NCBI GenBank assembly: GCA_963799925.1 | Contig: CAWCYZ010000004.1 | Coordinates: forward strand, 1,178,001 to 1,242,000 | Length of the DNA: 64,000 bases | Reading direction: 5' to 3' | Origin: DATBQN01 sp963799925 | Lineage (GTDB): Bacteria > Acidobacteriota > Thermoanaerobaculia > Multivoradales > UBA5704 | Shown: one piece after another, positions 36,113-45,546 of the stretch | How positions within the stretch are numbered: the stretch's first letter is position 1 | How the letters are laid out: the number at the start of each line of letters is the position of its first letter | Notes under the pieces: model-generated | Database searches by the model: none | Told to the model about the DNA's origin: nothing | Seen by the model: only the letters and a program-made list of their open reading frames with translations | Made by a program: the position numbers and the translations under genes

Positions 36113-36631
36113 ATGGTGATCCTCGACTCTCCCCGGCTCGTGCTGCGCTCGCTCGGCATGGAGGACGCGCCGGAGCTCCAGGTCCTCTTCAGCGACCCCG
36201 AGGTGATGCGCTTCATGGAGGGGACGCGCGACCTGACGATGACGCGCGCCTGGATCGCCCGCCATATCGCCTTCTACCGCACCCGCGGCTGCGGCGTCTG
36301 GGGCGTCGAGCGGAAAGACGGTCCGGGCCTCATCGGCTACTGCGGGCTGATCCCGCAGGACGTCCTGGGGCGCGAGGAGCTCGAGATCGGCTACCTCCTC
36401 GGGCGGGAGCACTGGCATCAGGGCTACGCCACCGAGGCGGCCGCCGCCTGCCGCGACTTTGCCTTCGGGCGCTTCGGGGCGGCGCGGGTGGTCTCGCTGA
36501 TCGCCCCGGCGAACGCCGCTTCGATCGCCGTCGCCCGCCGGGTGGGGATGACCTGCGAGCGGGAGATCGAGAAATGGGACCGCCGCATCGCCGTCTACGC
36601 CCGTGGCCGGCTTCTTGCAGACACCGATTGA
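36113..36631 (+). CDS. GNAT acetyltransferase, RimJ/RimL-like
   Basis: The protein has 172 residues. It starts MVILDSPRLVLRSLGMEDAP, typical of RimJ/RimL. The acetyl-CoA motif lies in EIGYLLGREHWHQGYATEAAAA, and NAASIAVARRVGM is the conserved C-terminal element. It acetylates a protein N-terminus or small amine. The specific substrate cannot be told. Confidence 0.88.
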   Translation: MVILDSPRLVLRSLGMEDAPELQVLFSDPEVMRFMEGTRDLTMTRAWIARHIAFYRTRGCGVWGVERKDGPGLIGYCGLIPQDVLGREELEIGYLLGREHWHQGYATEAAAACRDFAFGRFGAARVVSLIAPANAASIAVARRVGMTCEREIEKWDRRIAVYARGRLLADTD

Positions 36632-36718
36632 TACACTGAAGAGCGCGGCCCGTCCGGCGCCGGCCGATCCGGCGCGGCGCCACACGGCCGCGCGAACGAC
36701 GTTACGGAGGATGTGCAA

Positions 36719-37168
36719 ATGAGATCACCCTGGAATCTTGGCTCGGCCGCCCTCGCCCTGTCGCTCCTCGCCGCCGCGCCGGTCCTCGCGGCGCAGAAGG
36801 CGACGGTGTGCGAGATGGACTTCACCCTCAAGGGCTGGTCGGCGTTCTACAAGGTCGCCCACGGCACGGGGACGATCACCTGCGACAACGGCCAGCGGGC
36901 GCAGGTGGCGATCGACGCCAAGGGCGGCGGCCTGACCGCCGGCAAGTCCGAGGTGCGCGACGGCCACGGCAAGTTCTCCGAGGTGGCGAGCATCGACGAG
37001 CTCTTCGGCAGCTACGCCAACGCCGGCGCCGCAGCCGGGGCCGGCAAGTCGGCCGAGGCGCAGGTCATCACCAAGGGCGAGGTGTCGCTCGCGCTCTCCG
37101 GCAAGGGGACCGGCATCGAGCTCGGCGTCAGCTTCGGCAAGTTCACCATCAGCAAGAAGGGTGAGTAG
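36719..37168 (+). CDS. Small exported protein of unknown function
   Basis: The protein has 149 residues. The ATG at 36719 is 8 nt from GGAGG, better placed than the GTG at 36713. A signal peptide ends at VLAAQK; the mature part has two Cys (CEMDF, TITCDNGQ) and glycine-rich beta-strands (GVSFGKFTISKKGE). It overlaps the methyltransferase gene by 8 nt. Family not recognised. Confidence 0.7.
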   Translation: MRSPWNLGSAALALSLLAAAPVLAAQKATVCEMDFTLKGWSAFYKVAHGTGTITCDNGQRAQVAIDAKGGGLTAGKSEVRDGHGKFSEVASIDELFGSYANAGAAAGAGKSAEAQVITKGEVSLALSGKGTGIELGVSFGKFTISKKGE

Positions 37169-38600
37169 CCGGCCCGCCGGCGACGGTCTCGCCTACCGCA
37201 CCTACGAGGCCAATCCCGCCGTCGTCGCCCTCTTCCAGGACGAGCTCTGCCGCGGTCTGAGCTTCGACATCCATGAGGATGACGAGATGTACCTCGTCTT
37301 CCTCCATTCGGGCCTGGCCGTCGACCGCGAGCGGGCGCTCGTCATGTACTTCGCCTCGGGGCGGCTCATCTGGTCGACGCTCCGCGCGGTGATCGAGCGC
37401 CGCTTCGGCGGCCTCTCGGGGGTGGGCAAGCTCCTCGACTTCGCCGCCGGCTACGGGCGCGTCAGCCGCTTCATCGTCCAGGACCTGGCGCCCGAACGGC
37501 TGTGGGTGGCGGAGATCGATCCCGCGGCCGTCCGCTTCCAGGAGCGCGCCTTCGGCGTCCACGGCCTGCTCTCCACCGGCCGCCCGGACGACCTCGCCTG
37601 CGACGAGCGCTTCGACTGCATCGTCGTCTCCTCCCTCTTCACCCACCTGCCGGCGGGCGACTTCCACGCCTGGCTGGCGCGGCTCTGCGGCCTGCTCCAT
37701 CCCGGCGGGCTGCTCCTCATGAGCGTCCACGACCTGGCGCTCCTCGGCGAGGCGGCGCCCGCCAGCGTCGCCGACGCCGCCGACGAGGAGCCCGCGGCCG
37801 GCCTCGTCTTCCGCGAGGTGAGCGAGAGCCGTTCGCTCGCCACCGCCCAGTACGGAACCGCCTGGGTGAGCGAGGACTTCGTGCGCTCGGCCCTGGCCAC
37901 CGCCGCCGGCGTCCTCGGCCTCCGCCTCGACGTCCGGCGCGTCCCGCGCGGCCTGGTGAGCTTCCAGGACCTCTACGTCGTGTCGCTCGGCGGCGAGCCC
38001 GCCCCCGAGCCGCCGCCCCCTCCCGCCGAGGGGGTGGTCGAGCACTGCTCCTGGCAGGCGGGCAACGTCCTCGACGTGCGCGGCTGGGTGGTCGACCGCC
38101 ACCGGCGCCGCCGGCCGCGCCAGATGCTCGCCGAGATCGACGGCCGGGTGGCCGACGCCTGCGACGCGTTCGACCCCCGCCCCGAGATCGGCGCCCTCCA
38201 CCGCGATCCGTCGCTCGCCGGGCACGGCTTCCGGCTGCGCCCGCCTGTCGCGCCGGACCGCCCCCTCGGCGAGCAGGCGCTCCGCCTGTCGGTGGTCTGG
38301 GACGACGGCGAGCGGAGCGTCCTCGACGAGGAGCGGGTGCTCGGTGCGCTGCTGCGCTCGGCGCGGCTCGACCTCATCACCCGCGGGCGCGAGAGCGCCG
38401 CGGCGGAGCGAGCCTGGGGGGAGCGGCTCGCCGCCGAGCGGGCGGCGCACGACCGCGCCGAGGCGGCGCTCGCGGACGCCGGCTGGCGCATCTCGGTGCT
38501 CGAGGCGCGGCTCGCGGCGATGCGGGCGAGCCGCTTCTGGCGGCTGCGGGACCGCTGGTTCGCGCTCAAGCGGGCCCTCCGCCTGACCGCCGAGGAGTGA
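37161..38600 (+). CDS. SAM-dependent methyltransferase with C-terminal coiled coil
   Basis: The protein has 479 residues. Residues ~85-235 are a class I methyltransferase: VGKLLDFAAGYGRVSRF (motif I), VAEIDPAAV (acidic loop) and RFDCIVVSSLFTHLP. Residues ~290-385 form a beta-rich domain (LDVRGWVVDRHRRR). The end is a coiled coil closing with ASRFWRLRDRWFALKRAL, a tail common in cell-surface glycan enzymes. It may methylate glycans. Confidence 0.78.
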   Translation: MSSRPAGDGLAYRTYEANPAVVALFQDELCRGLSFDIHEDDEMYLVFLHSGLAVDRERALVMYFASGRLIWSTLRAVIERRFGGLSGVGKLLDFAAGYGRVSRFIVQDLAPERLWVAEIDPAAVRFQERAFGVHGLLSTGRPDDLACDERFDCIVVSSLFTHLPAGDFHAWLARLCGLLHPGGLLLMSVHDLALLGEAAPASVADAADEEPAAGLVFREVSESRSLATAQYGTAWVSEDFVRSALATAAGVLGLRLDVRRVPRGLVSFQDLYVVSLGGEPAPEPPPPPAEGVVEHCSWQAGNVLDVRGWVVDRHRRRRPRQMLAEIDGRVADACDAFDPRPEIGALHRDPSLAGHGFRLRPPVAPDRPLGEQALRLSVVWDDGERSVLDEERVLGALLRSARLDLITRGRESAAAERAWGERLAAERAAHDRAEAALADAGWRISVLEARLAAMRASRFWRLRDRWFALKRALRLTAEE

Positions 38601-38684
38601 GCCGGCGCCGCGCTTGCGCCGCGATGAAACGTTCGCGCCGCGCCGGGCACTCACCTGTAGGATAGGTGAACGGAGGGTTTCCTC

Positions 38685-40775
38685 ATGTCTTCCAAGAGTC
38701 CGTCGCGCTCTCTCGGCCTCGCCGGTTTCGCGCTCGCATCGCTCGCCGCGCTCCTCGCCGCCGCCCCCGCCGCGGCGACCTCCTACGTCATGGTCGCCGA
38801 CGCCGATCTGGTCGACCAGGCGCCGGTGATCGCCGAGGGCAGCATCGTCTCGGTCGCCCCGTCGCCCGCCGGCGGCTCGCCGTCGACCGATTACGTGCTC
38901 GACGTCGACCGCCTGCTCAAGGGCTACACCGCGGGGAGCTCGATCGTCGTCCGCGTCCTCGGCGGCATGCCGGAGGACGGCCGGCTCGGCCTGACGATCT
39001 TCGGCGCCCCGAGCTTCCAGGAGGGCGACCGGGCGCTCCTCTTCCTCGCCCCGCGCCCGGACGGCTCCTACCGCATCCTCCACTTCCTGCTCGGCGCCTT
39101 CCACGAGGCCGAGGTCGCCGGCCAGCGGCTGGCGATCCGCGACCTCGCCGCCGCCGACGAGGTGCGGCGCGCGCCCGGTGGCGGGGCCGCCGCGGCCGCG
39201 GGCGCCGACCGGCCGCGCGACCTCGAGCGCTTCGCCGCCTGGATCGCCGACCGCGGCCGCGGCGGCCGGCGCGCCCCGGACTACTTCGCCGAGCTCGCGG
39301 ACGGCGCGCTGCGGAACCTCCGCGGCCGCTACACGTTCTTCACCTACCAGGGTCGCAATCTGCGCTGGTTCGAGTTCGATCCGGGCAGCACCGGCAGCGT
39401 CACCTTCTTCGCCGGCCAGGCCGGCCAGGCGGGCCTCTCGGGCGGCGGCTACGCCGAGTACCAGCGGGCGCTCGCCGCCTGGAGCGGCGCCGCGGGGACC
39501 CCGATCCGCTACGTCTACGGCGGCACGACGCCCGCGACCGCCGGCCTCAAGAGCTACGACAACGTCAACTCGATCCTCTTCAACGACCCCAACAACGAGG
39601 TGGGGTCGCCCTTCAGCTGCACCAAGGGCGGCGTCCTCGCGGTCACCGGACCGTGGACGAGCTCGTCGGTGACCGGCCTCTTCAAGGGGCGCACCTACAT
39701 CGCGATCCAGGGCGCCGACACCATCACCAACTCCGGCATCGCCTGCTTCTTCGAGGGGAGCTCCTGCCCCAGCCAGGCGGCGGAGGAGCTCTTCACCCAC
39801 GAGCTCGGCCACTCGCTGGGGCTGGGTCACTCGTGCGGCGACGGCCCGAGCGGCGCGGTCTGCGCCGACCCGGTGGAGAACGACGCCATCATGCGCGCCT
39901 TCATCCACCACGACTGCCGCGGCGGGCGCCTCGGCGCCGACGACCTCGCCGGCATCCGCGCGCTCTACGCGCCGCCCGCGGCGACCCCGTGCCGCACGAC
40001 CGCGACCGCGCTCTGCCTCGACGGCCATTACCAGGCGACGCTGCGCTGGTACAACCAGTTCAACGGCACCAGCGGCACCGGGCGGGCGATCCCGCGCACC
40101 GGCGCGACCGGCTTCTTCTCGTTCGGCGACCCGTCGAACGTCGAGCTGCTCGTCAAGGTGCTCGACTTCGGCGACGCGGTGAAGCTCTTCTACGGCGAGC
40201 TCACCAACCTCAACTTCACGCTGACGGTGACCGACACCCGCGACGGCGACGTGCGGACCTACACCAACACGGCGGGCGACTGCGGCGCCATCGACCAGGC
40301 CGCCTTCGGCGCCAGCGTCGCCGGCGGTTTCGCCGCCGCGGCGGGCGGCGCTCTCGCCGAGCCGGCCGCCGGCGACCGGAGCCCGCGGAGCCGGGCGGGC
40401 GACCGCTCCTTCGCGCTCCTGCCGGCGGCGGCGAAGGCGGCGGGCGGCTGCCGGGCGGACCGCAACACCCTCTGCCTCCTCGGCAACCGCTTCGCGGTGA
40501 CCGTCGACTGGTCGAACCCCGGCAACGGGTCGGGCGGCGCGGCGGTGGCGCAGCCGCTCTCGAAGGTCGTCGGGACCTTCTACTTCACCGATCCCGGCAA
40601 CGTCGAGCTGATGGTCAAGCTCCTGCAGTTCCCCGACCGCGTCGCCGTCTTCTACGGCGCGCTCTCGGACCTGCCCTACACCCTTCACGTGACCGACACC
40701 GCGACGGGGACGGTGAAGACCTACCAGAGCAGCGCCGGCAAGCTCTGCGGCGGCCTCGACAACAGCGCCTTCTAG
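38685..40775 (+). CDS. Secreted metzincin-type zinc metalloprotease
   Basis: The protein has 696 residues. After a signal peptide (1-~32) and a pro-region, the active site HELGHSLGLGHSCG (from His372) has the HExxHxxGxxH zinc motif, and a Met-turn candidate AIMRAFIHHDC follows, as in matrixin-like metzincins. The C-terminus has two copies of a ~110-residue beta domain (TALCLDGHYQATLRW… and TLCLLGNRFAVTVDW…) also present in the propeller protein at 30828-32162. It is probably secreted and degrades extracellular protein. Confidence 0.85.
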   Translation: MSSKSPSRSLGLAGFALASLAALLAAAPAAATSYVMVADADLVDQAPVIAEGSIVSVAPSPAGGSPSTDYVLDVDRLLKGYTAGSSIVVRVLGGMPEDGRLGLTIFGAPSFQEGDRALLFLAPRPDGSYRILHFLLGAFHEAEVAGQRLAIRDLAAADEVRRAPGGGAAAAAGADRPRDLERFAAWIADRGRGGRRAPDYFAELADGALRNLRGRYTFFTYQGRNLRWFEFDPGSTGSVTFFAGQAGQAGLSGGGYAEYQRALAAWSGAAGTPIRYVYGGTTPATAGLKSYDNVNSILFNDPNNEVGSPFSCTKGGVLAVTGPWTSSSVTGLFKGRTYIAIQGADTITNSGIACFFEGSSCPSQAAEELFTHELGHSLGLGHSCGDGPSGAVCADPVENDAIMRAFIHHDCRGGRLGADDLAGIRALYAPPAATPCRTTATALCLDGHYQATLRWYNQFNGTSGTGRAIPRTGATGFFSFGDPSNVELLVKVLDFGDAVKLFYGELTNLNFTLTVTDTRDGDVRTYTNTAGDCGAIDQAAFGASVAGGFAAAAGGALAEPAAGDRSPRSRAGDRSFALLPAAAKAAGGCRADRNTLCLLGNRFAVTVDWSNPGNGSGGAAVAQPLSKVVGTFYFTDPGNVELMVKLLQFPDRVAVFYGALSDLPYTLHVTDTATGTVKTYQSSAGKLCGGLDNSAF

Positions 40776-40776
40776 G

Positions 40777-42042
40777 CTACTCCGGCGAGCTACCACCGGC
40801 TGGCGCTCGAAGGCGTCGCGCTCGTCCCGTCCCTTGGGCGCTTACCAATGCGGCGCCGAGAAGCGAGGTGACGATGACGAACCCCATGGCGGCGGCGGGC
40901 GACAGCACCCAAAGGACGCCGACGAGCCCGCTCGAGATCATGTCCCCGATCCCGTTGACCGTCGCCAGCACGCCGAACCCGGCGCCGCGGCGGTCGGCCG
41001 GCAGCACCTCGGCGGCCGCGGCGTTCTCGACCGTCTCCCAGACCCCCATGTACGCTCCCGAGGCCGCGAACACCAGCGCGAACTTGGCGAGACCAGCGCC
41101 CGGCAGCAGCAGGGCGACGGCCGGCACAGAGGCCAGGGCGTAGCCCACCGCCAGCACCCGGCGGCGGGGGAAGCGATCCGCCGCCTGGCCACTCACCCAG
41201 CAGCTCACGGTGTACACCACGTTGTAGCCGACATAGAAGAGCATCGCCCGCCGGCCCGCTCGCAGTATGCCGAGCTCCGGCGCCCACGCCTGGGTTGCCC
41301 AGAGGATGAGCAGGGTATTCGAGAAGTCGCCCATCCCCGCCACGCCGACGCCCACGAGGTACTGGCGGAAGCCGGCCGGCAGGCCACGGAAGCCGTCGAG
41401 CACGCGGCGGGCCGGCCCCGGCGCACGCGGCGTCTCGCGCACCAGGAGGGCGATGAGCAGCGCCGCGGCGAGCCCTGGCACGAGCGTCAGCGCGAGGGTG
41501 GAGCGGAGCCCGACGGCCGTCACCAGGCCGACCGCGAGCAGCGGGCCGATCACGGCGCCAAGGCTGTCCATCGCCCGCTCCAGGCCGAAGGCGCGGCCGT
41601 AGGTCTCGGGCGTCGTGGCTTCGACGAGCAGCACGTTGCGCACCGGCGTGCGGGCGCCGCGCCCGATCCAGCCCGCCGCCCGCCCGAGCAGCACCTGCCA
41701 CCAGCGCGTCGCCAGCGCGAAGCTCCCCATGCCGAGGGCGGTGATCGCATAGCCGATGACCGCCAGCGGCTTCCGGCGCGGCAGGCGATCGGTATAGGCC
41801 CCGGAGACGAGCTTGGCGAAGCTCGACAGCCCGTCGGCCAGGCCTTCGATCAGGCCGAGCGCGGCGGAGGATGCGCCGAGCGTGGCGAGGAAGGCGGGTA
41901 GCGCCGCGGTCGCCATCTCGTGGCCGACGTCGGAGAACAGGCTCGCCAGACCGACGGCGAGGACCGTAGAGTTGAGCCAGCCCTTACGGCCGCCTTGCGG
42001 GGGTTCCGGGCCGCCACGACGGCTCTGCATGGTCGAAGGCAT
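40777..42042 (-). CDS. Major facilitator superfamily transporter
   Basis: The protein has 421 residues with 12 predicted membrane segments. It starts at ATG 42042 behind AAGGAG. The MFS loop motif occurs as GAYTDRLPRRKPLAVIGYA (segments 2-3) and is repeated as GQAADRFPRRRVLAVGYA in the second half. Probably an exporter. It converges on the protease gene with almost no gap. Confidence 0.9.
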   Translation of the reverse strand: MPSTMQSRRGGPEPPQGGRKGWLNSTVLAVGLASLFSDVGHEMATAALPAFLATLGASSAALGLIEGLADGLSSFAKLVSGAYTDRLPRRKPLAVIGYAITALGMGSFALATRWWQVLLGRAAGWIGRGARTPVRNVLLVEATTPETYGRAFGLERAMDSLGAVIGPLLAVGLVTAVGLRSTLALTLVPGLAAALLIALLVRETPRAPGPARRVLDGFRGLPAGFRQYLVGVGVAGMGDFSNTLLILWATQAWAPELGILRAGRRAMLFYVGYNVVYTVSCWVSGQAADRFPRRRVLAVGYALASVPAVALLLPGAGLAKFALVFAASGAYMGVWETVENAAAAEVLPADRRGAGFGVLATVNGIGDMISSGLVGVLWVLSPAAAMGFVIVTSLLGAALVSAQGTGRARRLRAPAGGSSPE

Positions 42043-42147
42043 CGGTGCTCCTTGTCTAAGGGGCGTAGGTGAGCTCGCGGCGCGCCGGCTCCCGCCGCGG
42101 CGGTGCGCTGATGCTAGGCTCACCGCATCAAGAAAGGGAGGCGTTCG

Positions 42148-42531
42148 ATGGGGCATGTCACGGGATTGGGCGGCGTGTTCTTCAGGGCGGACGATCCGGC
42201 GGCGCTCTACTCCTGGTACGAGCGCCACCTGGGGCTGAAGCGCGAGGAGGGCGGCGTCATGCTGCGCTGGCGGGATGCCGAGGAGCCCGAGCGGGAGGGC
42301 ATGACGGTGTGGGCCCCCTTCGAGAAGGACACGGGTTACTTCGGCCCGAGCGGCCAGCAGCTCATGCTGAATTATCGGGTGCGGGACCTCGACGGCCTGC
42401 TCGACGCTCTGCGCGCCGAGGGGGTGCGGATCGACGAGAAGCGCGAGGACCACGACTACGGCCGTTTCGCCTGGATCTACGATCTCGAGGGGAACAAGGT
42501 CGAGCTCTGGGAGCCGCCGGCGGGAGGCTGA
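42148..42531 (+). CDS. VOC/glyoxalase-fold protein
   Basis: The protein has 127 residues behind GGGAGG. VTGLGGVFFRADDPAALYSW and WYERHLGLKREEGG are the usual N-terminal half; FAWIYDLEGNKVELWEPP with its Glu is the C-terminal metal-binding half. It may be a lyase, dioxygenase or resistance protein; the substrate is unknown. Confidence 0.9.
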   Translation: MGHVTGLGGVFFRADDPAALYSWYERHLGLKREEGGVMLRWRDAEEPEREGMTVWAPFEKDTGYFGPSGQQLMLNYRVRDLDGLLDALRAEGVRIDEKREDHDYGRFAWIYDLEGNKVELWEPPAGG

Positions 42532-42533
42532 CG

Positions 42534-43493
42534 CTAGCGCGGCTTGCGCGCCAGGTACGCGGCGCCGTCCCAGAGCGCGAACGGCTGCTGCCCCAGGACC
42601 TCGGGGACGAGGCCGTGGGCGTCGCAGAGCTCGGCGAGCTCGAGCGAGTCGAGGTCGAGGTCGCCGCGGTAGGAGAAGTTGAGGATCGCGAGGTCGCCGC
42701 CCGGCCGGAGGACCCGCGCCGCCTCGGCGAGGTGCGTCTCGACGACGCGCCGCCCGGCCGCCTGGAGGTAGGGGAAGGAGTCGACGGCGTAGACGAGGTC
42801 GAAGCTCGCGCCGGCGAAGAAGGCGAGGTCGCGGCCGGCGGTGAGCGCCAGGCCGAGCTTGGCGGCGGCGGCACCGCCGCGGGTCCGGCGCCGGGCCGCC
42901 GCCAGCATCGAGAGGGAGAGATCGACGCCCCAGATCCGCTCGAGGCGGCCGGCGAGCGCCGCCTGGACGCGGCCGATGCCGCAGCCGATCTCGAGCGCGG
43001 CGCGGCCGGGGGCGAGGAGGCCCCAGCGGGCGAAGAGGTCGACGATCTCGGCCGTGGCGCGCGCCAGGATCGCCGCATCGCCGAGCGAGTAGAGGGCGAC
43101 GCTCGCCTCCTCGCTCCGCGCCACCGCGCGATCGAAGAAGCGGCGGCAGGCGGCGAGGGCGTCCTCCGGCGCCAGCGGCAGGGTCTCGGGGTCGGGGTGC
43201 TCGGGGAGAAGGGTGGCGATGCCGGCGCACTGGGCGGCGTGGGCGTCCAGGAGCTCGAGGAGCGGAGCCAGCCGCGAGTCCGCGCCGGCGGCGGGCGCCA
43301 CCACCGCGCGCGCCACGCCGACGTCGCCGACCGCCGCGATCAGCGCCGCGACCGTCACCTCGGCCGAGAGGTCGCCGCCGAGATAGCGGCCGAGGAGGAC
43401 CGCGCCGGGTCCGCTCGGCCGCCGGCCGCCGGCGCCCTCCGCCGTGCCCTCCCCCCTGCCCTCCCGCTCCCCTCGTGACGGCTTGATGCTCAT
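42534..43493 (-). CDS. SAM-dependent methyltransferase, duplicate A
   Basis: The protein has 319 residues. Class I motif I LEIGCGIGRVQAALAGRL is followed by IWGVDLSLSMLAAARRR and RVLRPGGDLAILNFSY. It is nearly identical to the gene at 44518-45468, differing mainly near the N-terminus and in residues ~100-125. The pair flank a third methyltransferase. Substrate unknown. Confidence 0.88.
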   Translation of the reverse strand: MSIKPSRGEREGRGEGTAEGAGGRRPSGPGAVLLGRYLGGDLSAEVTVAALIAAVGDVGVARAVVAPAAGADSRLAPLLELLDAHAAQCAGIATLLPEHPDPETLPLAPEDALAACRRFFDRAVARSEEASVALYSLGDAAILARATAEIVDLFARWGLLAPGRAALEIGCGIGRVQAALAGRLERIWGVDLSLSMLAAARRRTRGGAAAAKLGLALTAGRDLAFFAGASFDLVYAVDSFPYLQAAGRRVVETHLAEAARVLRPGGDLAILNFSYRGDLDLDSLELAELCDAHGLVPEVLGQQPFALWDGAAYLARKPR

Positions 43494-43610
43494 CGCGCTC
43501 TCCCCCCTCCGGCGCCGCTCGCCCGCATCGCTTCCGCCCCTTGCGAGCGCCGCGCCAGAGTATCCCCTTCGCCCCCGAGTCGCCGCGCGCGAGCGAGGTA
43601 GTATCGCCCG

Positions 43611-44468
43611 GTGAGCGCGACGGAGCCCGTCATCCGCAACGTCTCCGATACCGCGCGCTGGGCCGCGGTGTACCGGGCCCAGGAGAGCGAGCGGCCGGAC
43701 GCTCTCTTCCGCGATCCTTTCGCGCGGCGCCTGGCGGGCGAGCGCGGCGAGCAGATCGCCCGGCTGCCGGGACAGGACCGCAACGCCTGGGCCTGGGTGA
43801 TGCGCACCTACCTGTTCGACGCCTTCCTCGCCGGGGAGATCGAGCAGGGCGCCGACCTGGTCGTCAACCTCGCCGCCGGGCTCGATGCCCGGCCGTATCG
43901 CATGGTCCTGCCGCCGTCGCTGCGCTGGGTCGAGGTCGATCTTCCCGAACTGCTCGCCTACAAGGAGGAGGTGCTCGCGGGGGAGACGCCGGCGTGCGCC
44001 CTGGAGCGCGTCTCTCTGGACCTCGCGGACGTCGAGGCCCGCCGCCGTCTGTTCGCGCGGCTGGGGCGCGAGGCGCGGAGGGCGGTGATCGTCACCGAGG
44101 GCCTCCTCATCTATCTCGGGCCCGAGGGGGTGGGATCGCTCGCCCTGGACCTTGCCGCCCCACCGAGCTTCCAGCGCTGGATCTGCGATCTCGCCTCGCC
44201 CGGGCTTCTGCGCATGCTCCAGAAGCAGTTCGGCGCGGAGCTCGACGAGGCCCGGGCGCCTTTGAAGTTCGCCCCGGAAGAGGGGCCGGAATTCTTCTCC
44301 CGCTTCGGCTGGAGCCCCATCGCCGTCCGTTCGGTCTTCACCATGGCGGCGCGGCTGAAGCGCGTCCCGCTCTGGATGCGCCTCTTCGCCCTCTTCCCCG
44401 AATCGACCGGCCGCCAGGGCTCGCGGCCCTGGTCGGGCGACTGCCTGCTGCAGAAGCAGGCGCCGTAA
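43611..44468 (+). CDS. Leucine carboxyl methyltransferase-like (LCMT/TIGR00027) protein
   Basis: The protein has 285 residues, GTG start. RNVSDTARWAAVYRAQESE, LVVNLAAGLDARPYRM and VEVDLPELLAYKEEVL are signatures of the bacterial PPM1/LCMT family, followed by VIVTEGLLIYLGPEGV. It methylates a carboxyl or hydroxyl group of an unknown metabolite. It lies opposite in strand between the two duplicated methyltransferase genes. Confidence 0.88.
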   Translation: MSATEPVIRNVSDTARWAAVYRAQESERPDALFRDPFARRLAGERGEQIARLPGQDRNAWAWVMRTYLFDAFLAGEIEQGADLVVNLAAGLDARPYRMVLPPSLRWVEVDLPELLAYKEEVLAGETPACALERVSLDLADVEARRRLFARLGREARRAVIVTEGLLIYLGPEGVGSLALDLAAPPSFQRWICDLASPGLLRMLQKQFGAELDEARAPLKFAPEEGPEFFSRFGWSPIAVRSVFTMAARLKRVPLWMRLFALFPESTGRQGSRPWSGDCLLQKQAP

Positions 44469-44517
44469 GCTCCCGCGCGCCGGTGGCGAGGCACCGCTCT
44501 CCCGGCTCGCATCCACC

Positions 44518-45468
44518 TCACCGCCGGGGCTTGCGGGCCAGGTACGCTGCACCGTCCCAGAGGGCGAACGGCTGCTGGCCCAGGACCTCGGGGACGAGGC
44601 CGTGGATATCGCAGAGCTCGGCGAGCTCGAGCGAGTCGAGGTCGAGGTCGCCGCGGTAGGAGAAGTTGAGGATCGCGAGGTCGCCGCCCGGCCGGAGGAC
44701 CCGCGCCGCCTCGGCGAGGTGCGTCTCGACGACGCGCCGCCCGGCCGCCTGGAGGTAGGGGAAGGAGTCGACGGCGTAGACGAGGTCGAAGCTCGCGCCG
44801 GCGAAGAAGGCGAGGTCGCGGCCGGCGGTGAGCGCCAGGCCGAGCTTGGCGGCGGCGGCACCGCCGCGGGTCCGGCGCCGGGCCGCCGCCAACATCGAGA
44901 GGGAGAGATCGACGCCCCAGATCCGCTCGAGGCGGCCGGCGAGCGCCGCCTGGACGCGGCCGATGCCGCAGCCGATCTCGAGCGCGGCGCGGCCGGGGGC
45001 GAGGAGGCCCCAGCGGGCGAAGAGGTCGACGATCTCGGCCGTGGCGCGCGCGAGGATCGCCGCATCGCCGAGCGAGTAGAGGGCGACGCTCGCCTCCTCG
45101 CTCCGCGCCACCGTGCGATCGAAGAAGCGGCGGCAGGCGGCGAGGGCGTCGGCGGTCGCGAGGGGACGGGCTTCCGGGTCGGGGTGCTCAAGGAGCAGCG
45201 GGGCGATCGGCGCGCAGCGCTCGCCGTGGGCATCGAGGAGGGCGAGGAGCGGCGCGAGCCGCGGGTCCGCGCCGGCGGCGGGCGCCACCGCCGCGCGCGC
45301 CACGCCGACGTCGCCGACCGCCGCGATCAGCGCCGCGACCGTCACCTCGGCCGAGAGGTCGCCGCCGAGATAGCGGCCGAGGAGGAGCGCGCCCGGTCCC
45401 GCCGGCTGCCGGCCGCCGGCGAGCTCCGCCCTGCCCTCCCGCTCCGGTCGTGACGGTTTGATGCTCAT
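44518..45468 (-). CDS. SAM-dependent methyltransferase, duplicate B
   Basis: The protein has 316 residues, collinear with duplicate A. From about residue 120 to the end the DNA is almost unchanged (identical stretches include CGIGRVQAALAGRL), while the N-terminal part has diverged. The start MSIKPSR is shared. A recent segmental duplication or gene conversion explains the pattern. Confidence 0.88.
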   Translation of the reverse strand: MSIKPSRPEREGRAELAGGRQPAGPGALLLGRYLGGDLSAEVTVAALIAAVGDVGVARAAVAPAAGADPRLAPLLALLDAHGERCAPIAPLLLEHPDPEARPLATADALAACRRFFDRTVARSEEASVALYSLGDAAILARATAEIVDLFARWGLLAPGRAALEIGCGIGRVQAALAGRLERIWGVDLSLSMLAAARRRTRGGAAAAKLGLALTAGRDLAFFAGASFDLVYAVDSFPYLQAAGRRVVETHLAEAARVLRPGGDLAILNFSYRGDLDLDSLELAELCDIHGLVPEVLGQQPFALWDGAAYLARKPRR

Positions 45469-45546
45469 CGCCCTCTCCCCTCCCGTCGCCGCGCCTGCGC
45501 GTTTCCATGCCCTTGCGAGCGCTCTGTCAGGGTAGCCCCGTCCGGC

